A stretch of DNA of 64,000 bases, from NCBI RefSeq assembly GCF_014851585.1, contig NZ_JACVAB010000001.1, positions 1,302,001 through 1,366,000 of the forward strand, read 5' to 3'. Each line of letters starts with the position of its first letter. Position 1 is the first letter of the stretch. Below the pieces are notes generated by a model. It did not search any database. It was not told where the DNA came from and saw only the letters and a program-made list of their open reading frames with translations. A program made the translations under genes and the position numbers. The stretch is from Agrobacterium sp. AGB01 (GTDB lineage: Bacteria > Pseudomonadota > Alphaproteobacteria > Rhizobiales > Rhizobiaceae). Below, piece by piece: positions 28,061 to 37,661 of this stretch.

Positions 28061-29965
28061 TTGCATACAGGATCTGGAAAAACATCGGCTGCATTCATGC
28101 TGGCAGCCGGGCTTGCGTTCTCGGTAGCCATGCCTTCATCTGCTGGTGCGGTCACGTTGCTTGATCTCTTGCGCGGTGGTCCGGGCAAGCAGGGCGCACG
28201 TGAGCAGCAGGCGCTGCCCGGTGTTGTCACAGGCAACGGAAGCAGTGCCCGTGTCACAAATGATGCCGATCCCGAGCCGCTGCCGCGTATCGCTGGTCCG
28301 CGTTATTACACCTATAAGGCTGACGCGACCCAGACGGTGAAAACCACCGGTTTCGGCCAGGCCGATAACGAGGCGCGTTTCCTTGATAATGCCAAGGTCA
28401 CCGCACCGGTTGATGTCGCCAAGGCGCTGGAAGCCTATTATGGTGCTGGCGGCAAAACGCTTTGGGTCACCAATGGCGAAGTCAATGAAAAGGCCAATGC
28501 CGTTCTCGAGTTCTTCGCAGGCGTTTCGGCAAGCGGTCTAGATCCGGCCGACTACATCATTTCCGCTCCCGCCAGTGACGTTACCGCCAGCATCAGCGAA
28601 ACGCCAGCAACTGTGCCAGAAGAGCCAGTCCAGCAGCAGGTGAGCGGCACCAACGACGCTTACCAGCGCGCATTGATGCAATTTGAACTGTCGCTGTCGG
28701 CAAAGGTCCTGACCTATGTGCAGGACAATATGCGTGGGCGCGTCGATCCGAACAAACTGTCCGGCTATCATGATTTCAAGCGCAAGACCGTCAATCTTAC
28801 GCCGGTTCTGAAGCTGTCGCGCCTCAGCACCGATATTACGGCCTATCTGCGCAGCCGCGAACCATCAAACCCGGAATACCTGTCGCTGAAGGCGGAACTG
28901 GCTGCACTGCGTGAGCAGGACGGCAACGAGCACGAGCGTATCGTTCTGTCCGACAACCTGCTGCTCAAGCCCGGCAACACCAATGCTGAGCTCGCCAATG
29001 TTGTGAAGGCAATCCAGCACCGTTCGTCAGAAAGCCTGAGACAGCAGCATTCCGAGATATTCACAACCTACCAGCAGACCCCGGAATACACGCCGGAACT
29101 CGTGGAACTGGTCAAGGCCTTCCAGGGCGAACATGGCCTGAAGGCTGACGGCGTTATCGGCCGTGCAACGGTTCGCGCCATGATTGGCGACAGCAACGAA
29201 GCCAAGATCAACAAGGTCGTGGTGGCGATGGAGCAGGTGCGTTGGCTGCCAGCCGACCTCGGCCAGCGCTATGTCTTCATCAACCAGCCTGCCTTCATGG
29301 CTTATTACCACAATGAAGGTAAGGAAGAGTTCGGCATGAAGGTGGTTGTTGGCTCCAAGGCCAACCAGACCTATTTCTTCCAGGACCAGATCCAGACGGT
29401 GGAGTTCAATCCTTATTGGGGCGTTCCGCAGTCGATCATCGTCAATGAAATGCTGCCGAAGCTGCGCAATGACCCATCCTACCTGGACCGTCTAGGTTAT
29501 CAGGTTGAGGTGGGCGGCAAGCCGGTTTCGTCGTCCAGCGTCAACTGGTACGGCTCCACAAATGCTATTGCGGTTCGTCAGCCGCCGAGCAGTGACAATG
29601 CGTTGGGTGACCTGAAGATCCTGTTCCCGAATGCGCACGCCATCTACATGCATGACACGCCTGCCAAGAGCTTTTTCTCCCGCGACATGCGTGCGCTGAG
29701 CCACGGCTGTATTCGTCTGGTTGATCCGCGTCGCATGGCTGCGGCCGTGATGGGTGTTGGCATCAGCGAGATCGACCAGCAGATCGCATCTGGCAAGAAT
29801 CGTGCAGTTCAGGTGCCGGTTAAAATTCCTGTTTACGTCTCCTACTTCACGGCATGGCCGAACAAGGATGGCAAGGTCGAGTTCTTCGACGACGTCTATG
29901 ACCGTGACAGCTACGTCATGAAGGCTTTCGGCGTCACCAGCAAGGCACGCGGATCGTCGGTCTGA
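28061..29965 (+). CDS. L,D-transpeptidase, YcbB/LdtD type
   Basis: A secreted peptidoglycan cross-linking enzyme of about 634 residues. An N-terminal signal peptide (FMLAAGLAFSVAMPSSAGA) is followed by a scaffold region, a peptidoglycan-binding domain (VELVKAFQGEHGLKADGVIG, about residue 350) and the YkuD catalytic domain with MHDTPAK and SHGCIRLVDP, whose Cys (about 550) is the nucleophile. YcbB-type enzymes form 3-3 cross-links, which are abundant in Rhizobiales. A GTG at 28049 is in frame, but TTG 28061 has GAGG six bases upstream. The large gap in front suggests its own promoter; a terminator follows. Confidence 0.9.
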   Translation: MHTGSGKTSAAFMLAAGLAFSVAMPSSAGAVTLLDLLRGGPGKQGAREQQALPGVVTGNGSSARVTNDADPEPLPRIAGPRYYTYKADATQTVKTTGFGQADNEARFLDNAKVTAPVDVAKALEAYYGAGGKTLWVTNGEVNEKANAVLEFFAGVSASGLDPADYIISAPASDVTASISETPATVPEEPVQQQVSGTNDAYQRALMQFELSLSAKVLTYVQDNMRGRVDPNKLSGYHDFKRKTVNLTPVLKLSRLSTDITAYLRSREPSNPEYLSLKAELAALREQDGNEHERIVLSDNLLLKPGNTNAELANVVKAIQHRSSESLRQQHSEIFTTYQQTPEYTPELVELVKAFQGEHGLKADGVIGRATVRAMIGDSNEAKINKVVVAMEQVRWLPADLGQRYVFINQPAFMAYYHNEGKEEFGMKVVVGSKANQTYFFQDQIQTVEFNPYWGVPQSIIVNEMLPKLRNDPSYLDRLGYQVEVGGKPVSSSSVNWYGSTNAIAVRQPPSSDNALGDLKILFPNAHAIYMHDTPAKSFFSRDMRALSHGCIRLVDPRRMAAAVMGVGISEIDQQIASGKNRAVQVPVKIPVYVSYFTAWPNKDGKVEFFDDVYDRDSYVMKAFGVTSKARGSSV

Positions 29966-29983
29966 GACGACATCACCAAAAAC

Positions 29984-30011
29984 AAAAGCGCCCGAAAGGG
30001 CGCTTTTTTTA
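29984..30011. terminator. Terminator between the L,D-transpeptidase gene and gph
   Basis: AAAAGCGCCC pairs with GGGCGCTTTT around GAAA, followed by T. On the other strand the stem is followed by TTTTGTTTTTGG, so it may serve both convergent genes. Confidence 0.88.
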
Positions 30012-30039
30012 TGCGATAAATTCTAAGGTCTGGCTGATA

Positions 30040-30729
30040 TCAGGCCGCCTTTGCGCGCTCGGAAATCAACTGTAGCAACAGTTCCGGTGTCAGTTCGTCA
30101 AACGAGCTGATCACGTAGGATGGGTCCAGCTGTTCAACCGGTATGTCGGTGTAACCGAAGGTCACGCCGATGGATGGAACGCCAGCGTTTTTGGCGGCCA
30201 TGATATCGTTGACGCTGTCACCGATCATAATGCAATTGTCCAGACGACCCTTGGCAAGTTCCACGGTGCCGATGATGTGGGCGGCATCGGGCTTGCGCAC
30301 CGCAAAGGTGTCACCGCAGGTAATGGTCGGGAAGTACTGGGTCAGATCCAGCTGTTCCAGCAGTGGCAGTGTCAGCACGGCCGTTTTGTTGGTGCAGACG
30401 GCAAGCTCGAAACCGGCGTCTTTCAGACGCAGCAGCGCCTCGATAATGCCGGGGTAGGGTTTGCTGTCACCGGGAATGTTCTGCTTGTAATAGTCGATGA
30501 AGCGCAAAAACAGCTCTTCCAGCCGTTCGTCGGACAGCGGCTTTTCGCGCAGCGCATAGGCGCGCTTGATCATGGTTTTAGCGCCCTGGCCAACAAGATG
30601 CATGAGATCTTCGTAGGTCACAGGGGCAAGATTGTCTTCGGCAATTGTGCTGTTGAGGCTGGTGACGAGATCGGGTGCAGTGTCGATCAAGGTTCCGTCA
30701 AGGTCGAAAATGGCAAGTGGCGCAGTCAA
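30040..30729 (-). CDS. gph: Phosphoglycolate phosphatase (HAD family)
   Basis: A 229-residue HAD-superfamily hydrolase. Motif I is IFDLDGTLIDTAPDL with the nucleophile Asp, motif II is AVCTNKT, the conserved Lys is in FAVRKPDAAH, and motif IV is IGDSVNDIMAAKNAG. Gph removes 2-phosphoglycolate arising from DNA 3'-phosphoglycolate repair. The family resemblance is strong, but HAD substrate assignments by sequence are never certain. It is divergent from rpiA, with 184 bases between them. Confidence 0.85.
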   Translation of the reverse strand: MTAPLAIFDLDGTLIDTAPDLVTSLNSTIAEDNLAPVTYEDLMHLVGQGAKTMIKRAYALREKPLSDERLEELFLRFIDYYKQNIPGDSKPYPGIIEALLRLKDAGFELAVCTNKTAVLTLPLLEQLDLTQYFPTITCGDTFAVRKPDAAHIIGTVELAKGRLDNCIMIGDSVNDIMAAKNAGVPSIGVTFGYTDIPVEQLDPSYVISSFDELTPELLLQLISERAKAA

Positions 30730-30913
30730 AGGCGTTCTCTATGGCTGGGATTGAATGTCATGGGGCTCACAATTCTGTGCGGCAGCCTAAGCAATGCCAT
30801 GGGCATTTGCAATAAACTGCTGTCATCCGTGATCTGTTCGCGCATAAGGGCTTTCGTTTGGCAAGCGAGGCGTGTAAACAGCACGCGAAGAAAACGACTG
30901 GAGATTTTGGCAT

Positions 30914-31612
30914 ATGGATGCCCGCCAGATGAAGATTAAAGCCGCCGAGGCTGCCTTGTCCTATGTTGAGGATGGTATGCGGCTCGGTATTGGCACTGGT
31001 TCGACAGCCGAAGAATTTGTCCGTTTGCTGGCCGAAAAGGTCGCAGGCGGTTTGAAAGTGCAGGGGGTCCCAACCTCCGAGCGGACCGCGCGTCTGTGTG
31101 TAGAACTTGGCATTCCATTGAAATCGCTTGAAGAATTGCCGCAGCTTGATCTGACCATTGATGGTGCGGATGAGGTGGATGGCAACCTTAGCCTGATCAA
31201 GGGCGGCGGCGGCGCATTGCTGCGTGAAAAGATCGTTGCAGCGGCATCGTCGCGCATGATCGTCATTGCTGACGAAAGCAAGGTTGTCGAAACGCTTGGC
31301 GCATTTCCGCTGCCAATCGAGATCAATGCCTTTGGACTTGCCTCTACACGCATTGCGATTGAGGCACTGGCATCGCGCCTCGGTCTGACGGGCGAGCTGA
31401 AATTGCGTGGAACAGAGGATGGTCCGTTCACGACTGACGGCGGCCACCTTATTTTTGACGCATCATTTGGGCGTATTCCTGATTCAGAAACGCTGGCGAA
31501 CCAACTCAATGCGATTCCCGGTGTTGTGGAACACGGACTTTTCATCAATATGGCGTCGCTTGCCATTATTGCCGGCCCTGGCGGGGCACGTGCAATGCAA
31601 GCAAGAATATAA
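30914..31612 (+). CDS. rpiA: Ribose-5-phosphate isomerase A
   Basis: A 232-residue enzyme interconverting ribose 5-phosphate and ribulose 5-phosphate in the pentose phosphate pathway. Motifs: [12 protein letters not shown] (phosphate loop), [20 protein letters not shown] and [13 protein letters not shown] 30914 follows GGAG by about ten bases; ATG 30929 is a weaker option. A DUF2059 protein gene follows 16 bases later, so the two are probably cotranscribed. Confidence 0.95.
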   Translation: MDARQMKIKAAEAALSYVEDGMRLGIGTGSTAEEFVRLLAEKVAGGLKVQGVPTSERTARLCVELGIPLKSLEELPQLDLTIDGADEVDGNLSLIKGGGGALLREKIVAAASSRMIVIADESKVVETLGAFPLPIEINAFGLASTRIAIEALASRLGLTGELKLRGTEDGPFTTDGGHLIFDASFGRIPDSETLANQLNAIPGVVEHGLFINMASLAIIAGPGGARAMQARI

Positions 31613-31628
31613 CAGGAGCAAATATTTC

Positions 31629-32189
31629 ATGATCAGAATAGCGGGACTGGGCCGCGCTGCCGCTGCTTCGATCCTTTTTTCAGGTCTCGTTTTCGGCTCT
31701 GCCGTACGGGCGCAGGAAATTTCGGAAGAGCACATCACTGCGGCTAAGCAGGCCATTGCAACGCTTGGCGTTACCGAGCGCTTCGATGCCATTCTGCCGG
31801 GCCTTGCCGAGCGTTTGAAGGCTCAGCTCATCCAGGCTTCGCCAAATGTTCAGGACGCGATCAGCCAGACGGTTGATGAAACTGCGCTGGCGCTGGCGCC
31901 ACGTCGTGCCGACCTCGAGCGTGAAGCTGCTGCGACCTACGCAAAGACCTTCTCGATTGACGAGTTGAAGGCTATCAGCGCGTTCTACAACAGCGAAGCT
32001 GGCAAGAAGCTCCTGAAAGACGGACCGATTGCAACACGCGAGCTGTTGAAGGCTGCTGACATCTGGGCATCCGGTATCAACCGCGACCTCAGCGAAAAGA
32101 GCATGGCTGAACTTCAGAAGGTTGCCGGTGCCGATCTCGCACCACTGCCAGCCGAAGGCGCTGCCCCGGCTGAAGCACCGAAGCCTTGA
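31629..32189 (+). CDS. Secreted DUF2059 protein
   Basis: A 186-residue protein with an N-terminal signal peptide (RAAAASILFSGLVFGSAVRA, then QEIS) and a helical DUF2059 domain (TFSIDELKAISAFYNSEAGKKL is the typical block, here residues ~115-136). Function of the family is unknown; members are periplasmic and sometimes described as growth or stress related. The frame runs further upstream, but ATG 31629 has AGGAG eleven bases before and gives the signal peptide. It follows rpiA by 16 bases and ends at a terminator. Confidence 0.85.
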   Translation: MIRIAGLGRAAAASILFSGLVFGSAVRAQEISEEHITAAKQAIATLGVTERFDAILPGLAERLKAQLIQASPNVQDAISQTVDETALALAPRRADLEREAAATYAKTFSIDELKAISAFYNSEAGKKLLKDGPIATRELLKAADIWASGINRDLSEKSMAELQKVAGADLAPLPAEGAAPAEAPKP

Positions 32190-32211
32190 TCTTCAGTTTT
32201 TCGTGAATTCA

Positions 32212-32238
32212 TTAGCCCGGCCTCATGGCCGGGCTTTT
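32212..32238 (+). terminator. Rho-independent terminator after the DUF2059 gene
   Basis: AGCCCGGCC pairs with GGCCGGGCT around TCAT, followed by TTT. It closes the rpiA unit. Confidence 0.85.
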
Positions 32239-32325
32239 CATTTGGTGTGTTGAATACCTATATCAGCAGCACACAGACGCAAGGATACCGGGGCCGTTTA
32301 TCGGGTATCTTCACAGGGGTATATT

Positions 32326-33714
32326 ATGACAGCTTATGACTATGACCTTTTCGTTATCGGTGGTGGTTCCGGTGGCGTGCGCAGCGCGCGCGTAGCCTCT
32401 TCGCTTGGTAAAAGTGTCGCTATTGCCGAAGAATATCGTTACGGCGGAACCTGCGTCATCAGAGGCTGTGTTCCCAAGAAGCTGTTTGTTTATGCCTCGC
32501 AATTCCCCGAGCATTTCGAAGATTCTGCCGGTTTCGGCTGGACGGTCGGCGAGCGTAGCTTTGACTGGAAAAAGCTCGTTGCTGCCAAGGATCAGGAAAT
32601 CACCCGTCTCGAAGGCCTGTATCGCAAGGGTCTGGAAAACGCCAAGGCTGACATTTACGACAGCCGTGCTGAGCTGGTGGATGCCCATACCGTCAAGCTG
32701 GTGAAGACCGGTCAGACCTTCACGGCTGAACGCATTGTCATTGCCGTGGGTGGTACACCCAATGAGCACAAGGCACTCAAAGGCCATGAGCTGACGATTT
32801 CCTCCAACGAGGCTTTCGATCTTGAAACGCTGCCGCGTTCCATCCTGATTGCCGGTGGCGGTTACATTGCTGTTGAATTTGCCAATATCTTCCACGGTCT
32901 TGGTGTGGAAACGACGCTGATCTATCGCGGCAAGGAAATCCTGTCGCGCTTCGATCTCGACATGCGTCGTGGCCTGCATGAGGCAATGGAAGCCAAGGGC
33001 ATTCGCGTCATTTGCTCTGATGTTATCGAGGAAGTCTCCAAGGCACCGGACGGTGGTCTTGTGGCCCGCACCCTCAACAACGGCACGCTGTCGGTAGACA
33101 CCGTCATGCTGGCGCTGGGACGTGACCCCAATACCAAGGGTCTTGGCCTTGAAGCTGCAGGCGTGGCGCTTGACAAACGCGGTGCGATTGTCGTGGACGA
33201 ATATTCGCGCACCAACGTGCCAAGCATCTTTGCACTGGGTGACGTCACCGACCGGGTACAGCTGACGCCAGTGGCTATTCATGAGGCGATGTGCTTCATC
33301 GAAACCGAGTTCAAGAACAATCCGACCAAGCCGGATCATGATCTCATTGCCACCGCCGTGTTCTCGCAGCCGGAAATCGGTACGGTTGGTCTTTCGGAAG
33401 AAGAGGCGGCCTCGCGCTATCAGGAACTGGAAGTCTACCGTGCGCAGTTCCGCCCGATGAAGGCAACCTTGTCCGGTCGCTCCGAGAAAACGATCATGAA
33501 GCTGATTGTCAATGCTGAAGACCGCAAGGTTGTTGGCGTTCACATTCTTGGACATGAAGCTGGTGAAATGGCGCAGCTGCTTGGCATCACCCTCAAGGCC
33601 GGTTGCACGAAGGATGACTTCGACAACACCATGGCGGTGCATCCGACAGCGGCCGAAGAGCTGGTGACAATGTATTCACCGAGCTACAGGATCCGGAACG
33701 GCGAACGCGTCTGA
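32326..33714 (+). CDS. gor: Glutathione-disulfide reductase
   Basis: A 462-residue FAD-dependent oxidoreductase that keeps glutathione reduced with NADPH. The FAD-binding motif is FVIGGGSGGVRSAR, the redox disulfide GGTCVIRGCVPKKL, the NAD(P)-binding motif IAGGGYIAVEFANIF, and the C-terminal dimer/catalytic His segment MAVHPTAAEELVTMY. The redox loop reads VIRGCVPKK, the glutathione reductase form rather than the lipoamide dehydrogenase form. A hairpin follows the stop at 33743-33760. Confidence 0.94.
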   Translation: MTAYDYDLFVIGGGSGGVRSARVASSLGKSVAIAEEYRYGGTCVIRGCVPKKLFVYASQFPEHFEDSAGFGWTVGERSFDWKKLVAAKDQEITRLEGLYRKGLENAKADIYDSRAELVDAHTVKLVKTGQTFTAERIVIAVGGTPNEHKALKGHELTISSNEAFDLETLPRSILIAGGGYIAVEFANIFHGLGVETTLIYRGKEILSRFDLDMRRGLHEAMEAKGIRVICSDVIEEVSKAPDGGLVARTLNNGTLSVDTVMLALGRDPNTKGLGLEAAGVALDKRGAIVVDEYSRTNVPSIFALGDVTDRVQLTPVAIHEAMCFIETEFKNNPTKPDHDLIATAVFSQPEIGTVGLSEEEAASRYQELEVYRAQFRPMKATLSGRSEKTIMKLIVNAEDRKVVGVHILGHEAGEMAQLLGITLKAGCTKDDFDNTMAVHPTAAEELVTMYSPSYRIRNGERV

Positions 33715-33742
33715 ATTCGGTTTTTCTGATATAATCGATTTA

Positions 33743-33760
33743 CGGCCCCACCCGGGGCCG
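33743..33760. terminator. GC-rich hairpin after gor
   Basis: CGGCCCC pairs with GGGGCCG around a short loop, 28 bases after the gor stop. There is no T-tract, so termination is uncertain. Confidence 0.35.
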
Positions 33761-33843
33761 AAATGGTACTGATTGATGCAATGGCGACCTATGCAAGGGC
33801 GTCCGACAGGTTTATAAGCCGCCTCTATTTTGGCGAGGACGGC

Positions 33844-33862
33844 TTCCCGCATTGTGCGGGAA
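33844..33862 (+). promoter_or_regulatory. Hairpin in the leader just before the DAHP synthase ribosome-binding site
   Basis: TTCCCGCA and TGCGGGAA form a perfect 8-bp stem with a three-base loop, ending only eight bases before the AGGTGAG that serves ATG 33881. A structure in this place could affect translation of the first enzyme of aromatic amino acid synthesis. No leader peptide is evident. Confidence 0.3.
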
Positions 33863-33880
33863 AGGAAACAGGTGAGTAAA

Positions 33881-35257
33881 ATGGCACAGAATTGGAACCC
33901 GGCGAGCTGGCGACACAAGCCTATACAGCAGGTGCCTGATTATCCGGATCAGGACGCATTGCATGCAACCGAAGCCAAACTCGCAAAGTATCCGCCACTC
34001 GTTTTTGCTGGTGAAGCACGTCGTTTGACGCGCTCGCTGGCCAATGTTGCCAATGGCGACGGCTTCCTGCTTCAGGGCGGTGACTGTGCGGAAAGCTTTG
34101 CCGAGCACGGCGCTGATACTATCCGCGACTTCTTCCGCGCCTTCCTGCAGATGGCCGTTGTGCTGACCTATGGCGCGCAGCTGCCTGTCGTAAAGGTCGG
34201 CCGTATTGCCGGTCAGTTTGCCAAGCCACGCTCTTCGAATGTCGAAGTGCTGGATGGCGTGACGCTGCCAAGCTACCGCGGTGACATCATCAACGGTATC
34301 GAATTCAACGAAGAGTCCCGCGTTCCGGACCCTGAGCGTCAGGTCATGGCATACCGCCAGTCGGCTGCAACGCTCAACCTGCTGCGCGCCTTCGCCATGG
34401 GTGGTTATGCCAACCTGGAAAACGTGCATCAGTGGATGCTCGGCTTCATCAAGGATAGCCCGCAGGGCGACCGTTACCGCAAGCTGGCGGATCGTATCTC
34501 TGAAACCATGGACTTCATGAAGGCCATTGGCATTTCGGCAGAAAACAATCCAAGCCTGCGCGAAACAGATTTCTTCACCAGCCACGAAGCTCTGCTTCTC
34601 GGTTACGAAGAAGCGCTGACACGCGTCGATTCCACATCGGGCGACTGGTATGCAACATCCGGTCACATGATCTGGATTGGCGACCGTACGCGCCAGCCGG
34701 ACCATGCCCATGTTGAATACTGCCGTGGCATCAAGAACCCGATCGGCCTGAAGTGCGGTCCGTCCATGACGGCAGACGGCCTTCTGGAACTGATCGATAT
34801 TCTGAACCCTGCCAACGAAGCCGGTCGCCTGACGCTGATCTGCCGCTTCGGTTATGACAAGGTTGCCGACCATCTGCCGCGCCTCATCCGCGCTGTAGAG
34901 CGGGAAGGGCGCAAGGTTGTATGGTCATGCGATCCGATGCATGGCAACACGATCACGCTCAACAGCTACAAGACGCGTCCATTCGAGCGTGTTCTGTCGG
35001 AAGTGGAAAGCTTCTTCCAGATCCACCGCGCAGAAGGCACGCATCCGGGCGGCATCCACGTTGAAATGACCGGCAATGACGTAACGGAATGCACCGGCGG
35101 CGCACGTGCCGTAACAGCAGACTCGCTGTCTGACCGTTACCACACCCATTGCGACCCCCGCCTGAACGCAGACCAGGCCCTGGAACTGGCTTTCCTTCTT
35201 GCCGAGCGCATGAAGGGTGGCCGCGATGAAAAGCGTCTCGCTGTCGCGAACGCCTGA
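33881..35257 (+). CDS. Class II 3-deoxy-7-phosphoheptulonate (DAHP) synthase
   Basis: A 458-residue plant-type (AroAII) DAHP synthase, first enzyme of the shikimate pathway, condensing phosphoenolpyruvate with erythrose 4-phosphate. Family blocks: [14 protein letters not shown] at the start, [11 protein letters not shown] (metal Cys), [40 protein letters not shown] and [18 protein letters not shown]. The frame opens 17 codons earlier, but ATG 33881 has AGGTGAG about seven bases before. Class II enzymes are standard in rhizobia and differ from E. coli AroF/G/H in fold details and feedback control. Confidence 0.93.
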   Translation: MAQNWNPASWRHKPIQQVPDYPDQDALHATEAKLAKYPPLVFAGEARRLTRSLANVANGDGFLLQGGDCAESFAEHGADTIRDFFRAFLQMAVVLTYGAQLPVVKVGRIAGQFAKPRSSNVEVLDGVTLPSYRGDIINGIEFNEESRVPDPERQVMAYRQSAATLNLLRAFAMGGYANLENVHQWMLGFIKDSPQGDRYRKLADRISETMDFMKAIGISAENNPSLRETDFFTSHEALLLGYEEALTRVDSTSGDWYATSGHMIWIGDRTRQPDHAHVEYCRGIKNPIGLKCGPSMTADGLLELIDILNPANEAGRLTLICRFGYDKVADHLPRLIRAVEREGRKVVWSCDPMHGNTITLNSYKTRPFERVLSEVESFFQIHRAEGTHPGGIHVEMTGNDVTECTGGARAVTADSLSDRYHTHCDPRLNADQALELAFLLAERMKGGRDEKRLAVANA

Positions 35258-35283
35258 TCTGGACTGTAAGGTCTGACATAAAG

Positions 35284-35314
35284 AAAGCCGTCGGAGAGAT
35301 CCGGCGGCTTTTTA
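35284..35314. terminator. Terminator between DAHP synthase and the tadG-like gene
   Basis: AAAGCCGtCGGA pairs with TCCGgCGGCTTT around GAGA, followed by TT. The opposite strand also has a T-rich tail, so it can serve both convergent genes. Confidence 0.8.
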
Positions 35315-35345
35315 GTTGGCTGTAGGAGAGTTCAGCAGAGGAGAA

Positions 35346-37079
35346 TTACTGCACGAGGGCAGGTTGCATGCAGCGCACATCCGTGACGCGTACATCGGCT
35401 TCACCGATCTTGATACCGAGTACCAGCAGCGTGTTGTAGAGCACGGTGTCGAGTGGTTTGGTAACCAGTGACAGGGTGTCTGCCAACGCTGATGTGACAA
35501 GGGTCGGTGTTCCCAGAGTCAGGAACAGAACCTTGATATCAAGATCGAGATTTTTAAGCAGCGACTGGATCAGCGAAGTCGCGGTATCCTTGGTCGAGAC
35601 ATTCTTGACGGTGCCTTGTGTTATGTCCGCCTGAGAGAAGGTCACTTTGGTTTTGGTCATGTTGGAGGCAGTGATTTGCGCCTTGCCAAGGATTTTCAAC
35701 AATGCTGAATCCACCACCGCAGCCTGCACGACGCGCGGTGTCTTGCCAAAATTGTTGAACGCCGATGTATCGACATCGCCAAGCGCAATATCGGCGGCAC
35801 CCGGCACCACGTCGACATCAACCGTGCCCTGACCGCCACCGGTGCAGCGAATGGCTGCAAGGCGTGCTTCGGACTGAGCTAGATCAATATAGATTGGCAC
35901 TCGCACCCGAAGACCGGCAATAGCGCTCAAACCATCCACCGCCACTTCGACCGCCAGACGTGTCTGCGCAGTACGAACCACGGTGCCCTGTCCACCCACC
36001 GCCAGAGCAGGGGTGCCAACCGGCGCCTCGCCGATGGCCAGCTTGATCTTGGTGGAGGCAAGACCTGGAATGCCGGCGCCGAGGTCGACGGCAATCTGCT
36101 GGCCACCATTGGCGGCGATGGCTGAGGCGTTGAGAAGGTCAAACACGCTGTCCATGACCTTCAGATTGTCGCCGGCACCAATCAGCTGCTCCTGCACGGG
36201 ACCTAGATTGAGGACTTGCGCCAGTTTCAGGGTCAGCTGGGTTTTGTTGGCGGCACGTTCCAGTGTCTTCAACACCGTGGCAACGGCCGGTTTGACGCCG
36301 GTGGTCTTGCCCAGCACACTCAACAGTTTACCGTAGGTAATGTCGGTGTTCAGCAGGTCCTTATAGGTACCTGCGGTTAGGTTAAGGTCGAGCGCCAGGG
36401 CATTGAGAACCTGCAACGCATTGATGTCTGCATCGATCAGCGCGTTGTAATCCATGACATTCAGATTGACTGTCGTGCCGAGCAATCCGCCGAGAATGGC
36501 ATTGAGCAGACCGTTATTGACACTGGTCAGCCGTGAACCGATCGAAAAGGCTGCCAACTGGTTGCCTGACGCCGTGCCGCTTGCCGAAATGGTCGGAGCA
36601 CTGGCAAAGGCACCGGCAAAAAAGATCTCGCCTTTTTCGGTAATTACCACCTTCAGCGCATTGGTCGGTGTCGCATTGGGCACAAAACGCTGGCCAACCG
36701 CGATATTGGGATCAGGCTCGTAGCGACCTTTGATCACTTCGGCATAACCATTGGCACTCGTAAATGGCTTTTGCGGATCAAAGGGCACAACGCCATTGGC
36801 GGTGATCAGGCCCGCCGGGCTGACGACGCCAAGATTAAGGTTGTTTAGCTTGAAATATTGCGCGACGGATTGCTCCGGATTGTTGATATCTGCGACACCG
36901 GATATCGCCGCGAGATCGGCCGCCTGTTGAACCTCACGCTTCTGGACAGTCAGATAACCATAGTCCACGCCGAGTGCTAGAATGCCGATGAGAATAGGGG
37001 AAGTCAGTGCTGCCGTCAGTGCAATATTGCCGGAAGTGTCGCCGGCGAAGCGACGGACGAGCTTCTCAAGATACCACAT
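35346..37079 (-). CDS. TadG-family protein (putative Flp pilus-assembly, DUF2134-like)
   Basis: A 577-residue protein with an N-terminal TadG-like segment: basic residues, then GNIALTAALTSPILIGILAL as one membrane helix and DYGYLTVQKREVQQAADLAA, the hallmark of TadG/TadE-type pseudopilin-like proteins. The rest is extracytoplasmic, beta-rich and low in cysteine, with no von Willebrand A motif (DxSxS) that I can see. It starts directly after the TadE-like stop (TGAATG), so the two are translationally coupled. No tadA/tadB/tadC, rcpC or flp genes are near. Whether it makes a pilus is unknown. Confidence 0.75.
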   Translation of the reverse strand: MWYLEKLVRRFAGDTSGNIALTAALTSPILIGILALGVDYGYLTVQKREVQQAADLAAISGVADINNPEQSVAQYFKLNNLNLGVVSPAGLITANGVVPFDPQKPFTSANGYAEVIKGRYEPDPNIAVGQRFVPNATPTNALKVVITEKGEIFFAGAFASAPTISASGTASGNQLAAFSIGSRLTSVNNGLLNAILGGLLGTTVNLNVMDYNALIDADINALQVLNALALDLNLTAGTYKDLLNTDITYGKLLSVLGKTTGVKPAVATVLKTLERAANKTQLTLKLAQVLNLGPVQEQLIGAGDNLKVMDSVFDLLNASAIAANGGQQIAVDLGAGIPGLASTKIKLAIGEAPVGTPALAVGGQGTVVRTAQTRLAVEVAVDGLSAIAGLRVRVPIYIDLAQSEARLAAIRCTGGGQGTVDVDVVPGAADIALGDVDTSAFNNFGKTPRVVQAAVVDSALLKILGKAQITASNMTKTKVTFSQADITQGTVKNVSTKDTATSLIQSLLKNLDLDIKVLFLTLGTPTLVTSALADTLSLVTKPLDTVLYNTLLVLGIKIGEADVRVTDVRCMQPALVQ

Positions 37080-37502
37080 TCAGACTCCTCCGATCCTGAT
37101 CGTGGAAAATCGCTTGATGCTTTTTTCCGGCAGGGCATAGGTATAAAGGTTCCAGATCGGCAGACCCCGGGCATCATACTCGATGGTCACAGTGAACTGG
37201 TTGGGATTGGACGGATCGCTTGCGACGGCAACGGTAAAGGCGTTCTTGTCGAGGAAAGCGTAGTTCAACGTGCTTTTCTTGACGAAATCCGTTGCCAGTG
37301 TTTCCCGTTCTTTTGTATTGAGCCCTGCAACAGCGGTGCGTGCAGCATCCGCCGCCACTTGCTGAACGGCGTAGGCAGCCGTCAGGTAAATGCCGTATGC
37401 GATCAAACTTAGCAGGATGAGGATGAACATCGGGGCGATGATTGCAAACTCGACTGCCGATGCGCCTGATTTATCGCGCAGCACACTACGTATTGAATGC
37501 AT
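37080..37502 (-). CDS. TadE-like pseudopilin-type protein
   Basis: A 140-residue protein with the TadE pattern: DKSGASAVEFAIIAPMFILI, in which the Glu after Val is the conserved residue of pseudopilin-like helices, followed by one hydrophobic helix and a small extracytoplasmic domain. It is the first gene of a two-gene unit with the TadG-like gene. In complete tad loci TadE and TadF are minor pseudopilins processed by the TadV peptidase; no TadV is seen here. Confidence 0.8.
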   Translation of the reverse strand: MHSIRSVLRDKSGASAVEFAIIAPMFILILLSLIAYGIYLTAAYAVQQVAADAARTAVAGLNTKERETLATDFVKKSTLNYAFLDKNAFTVAVASDPSNPNQFTVTIEYDARGLPIWNLYTYALPEKSIKRFSTIRIGGV

Positions 37503-37661
37503 GATGCGTCCTGTTTTTCGTTTTATTATTATATTCGAATATACTGACGCTTATGTGTTAAGGAATCGTTGATGCGCGAGCGGGCAGCAACCTGCGCGGG
37601 AAGCGCCGAATAGTTTTGTTTTTACAGTGTCTTGGAAAACGGCAGCGAACACACGCTGACG

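Noticed and set aside
32311-33642. 443-codon minus-strand frame opposite gor
   Set aside because: Antisense shadow of gor with no motif.
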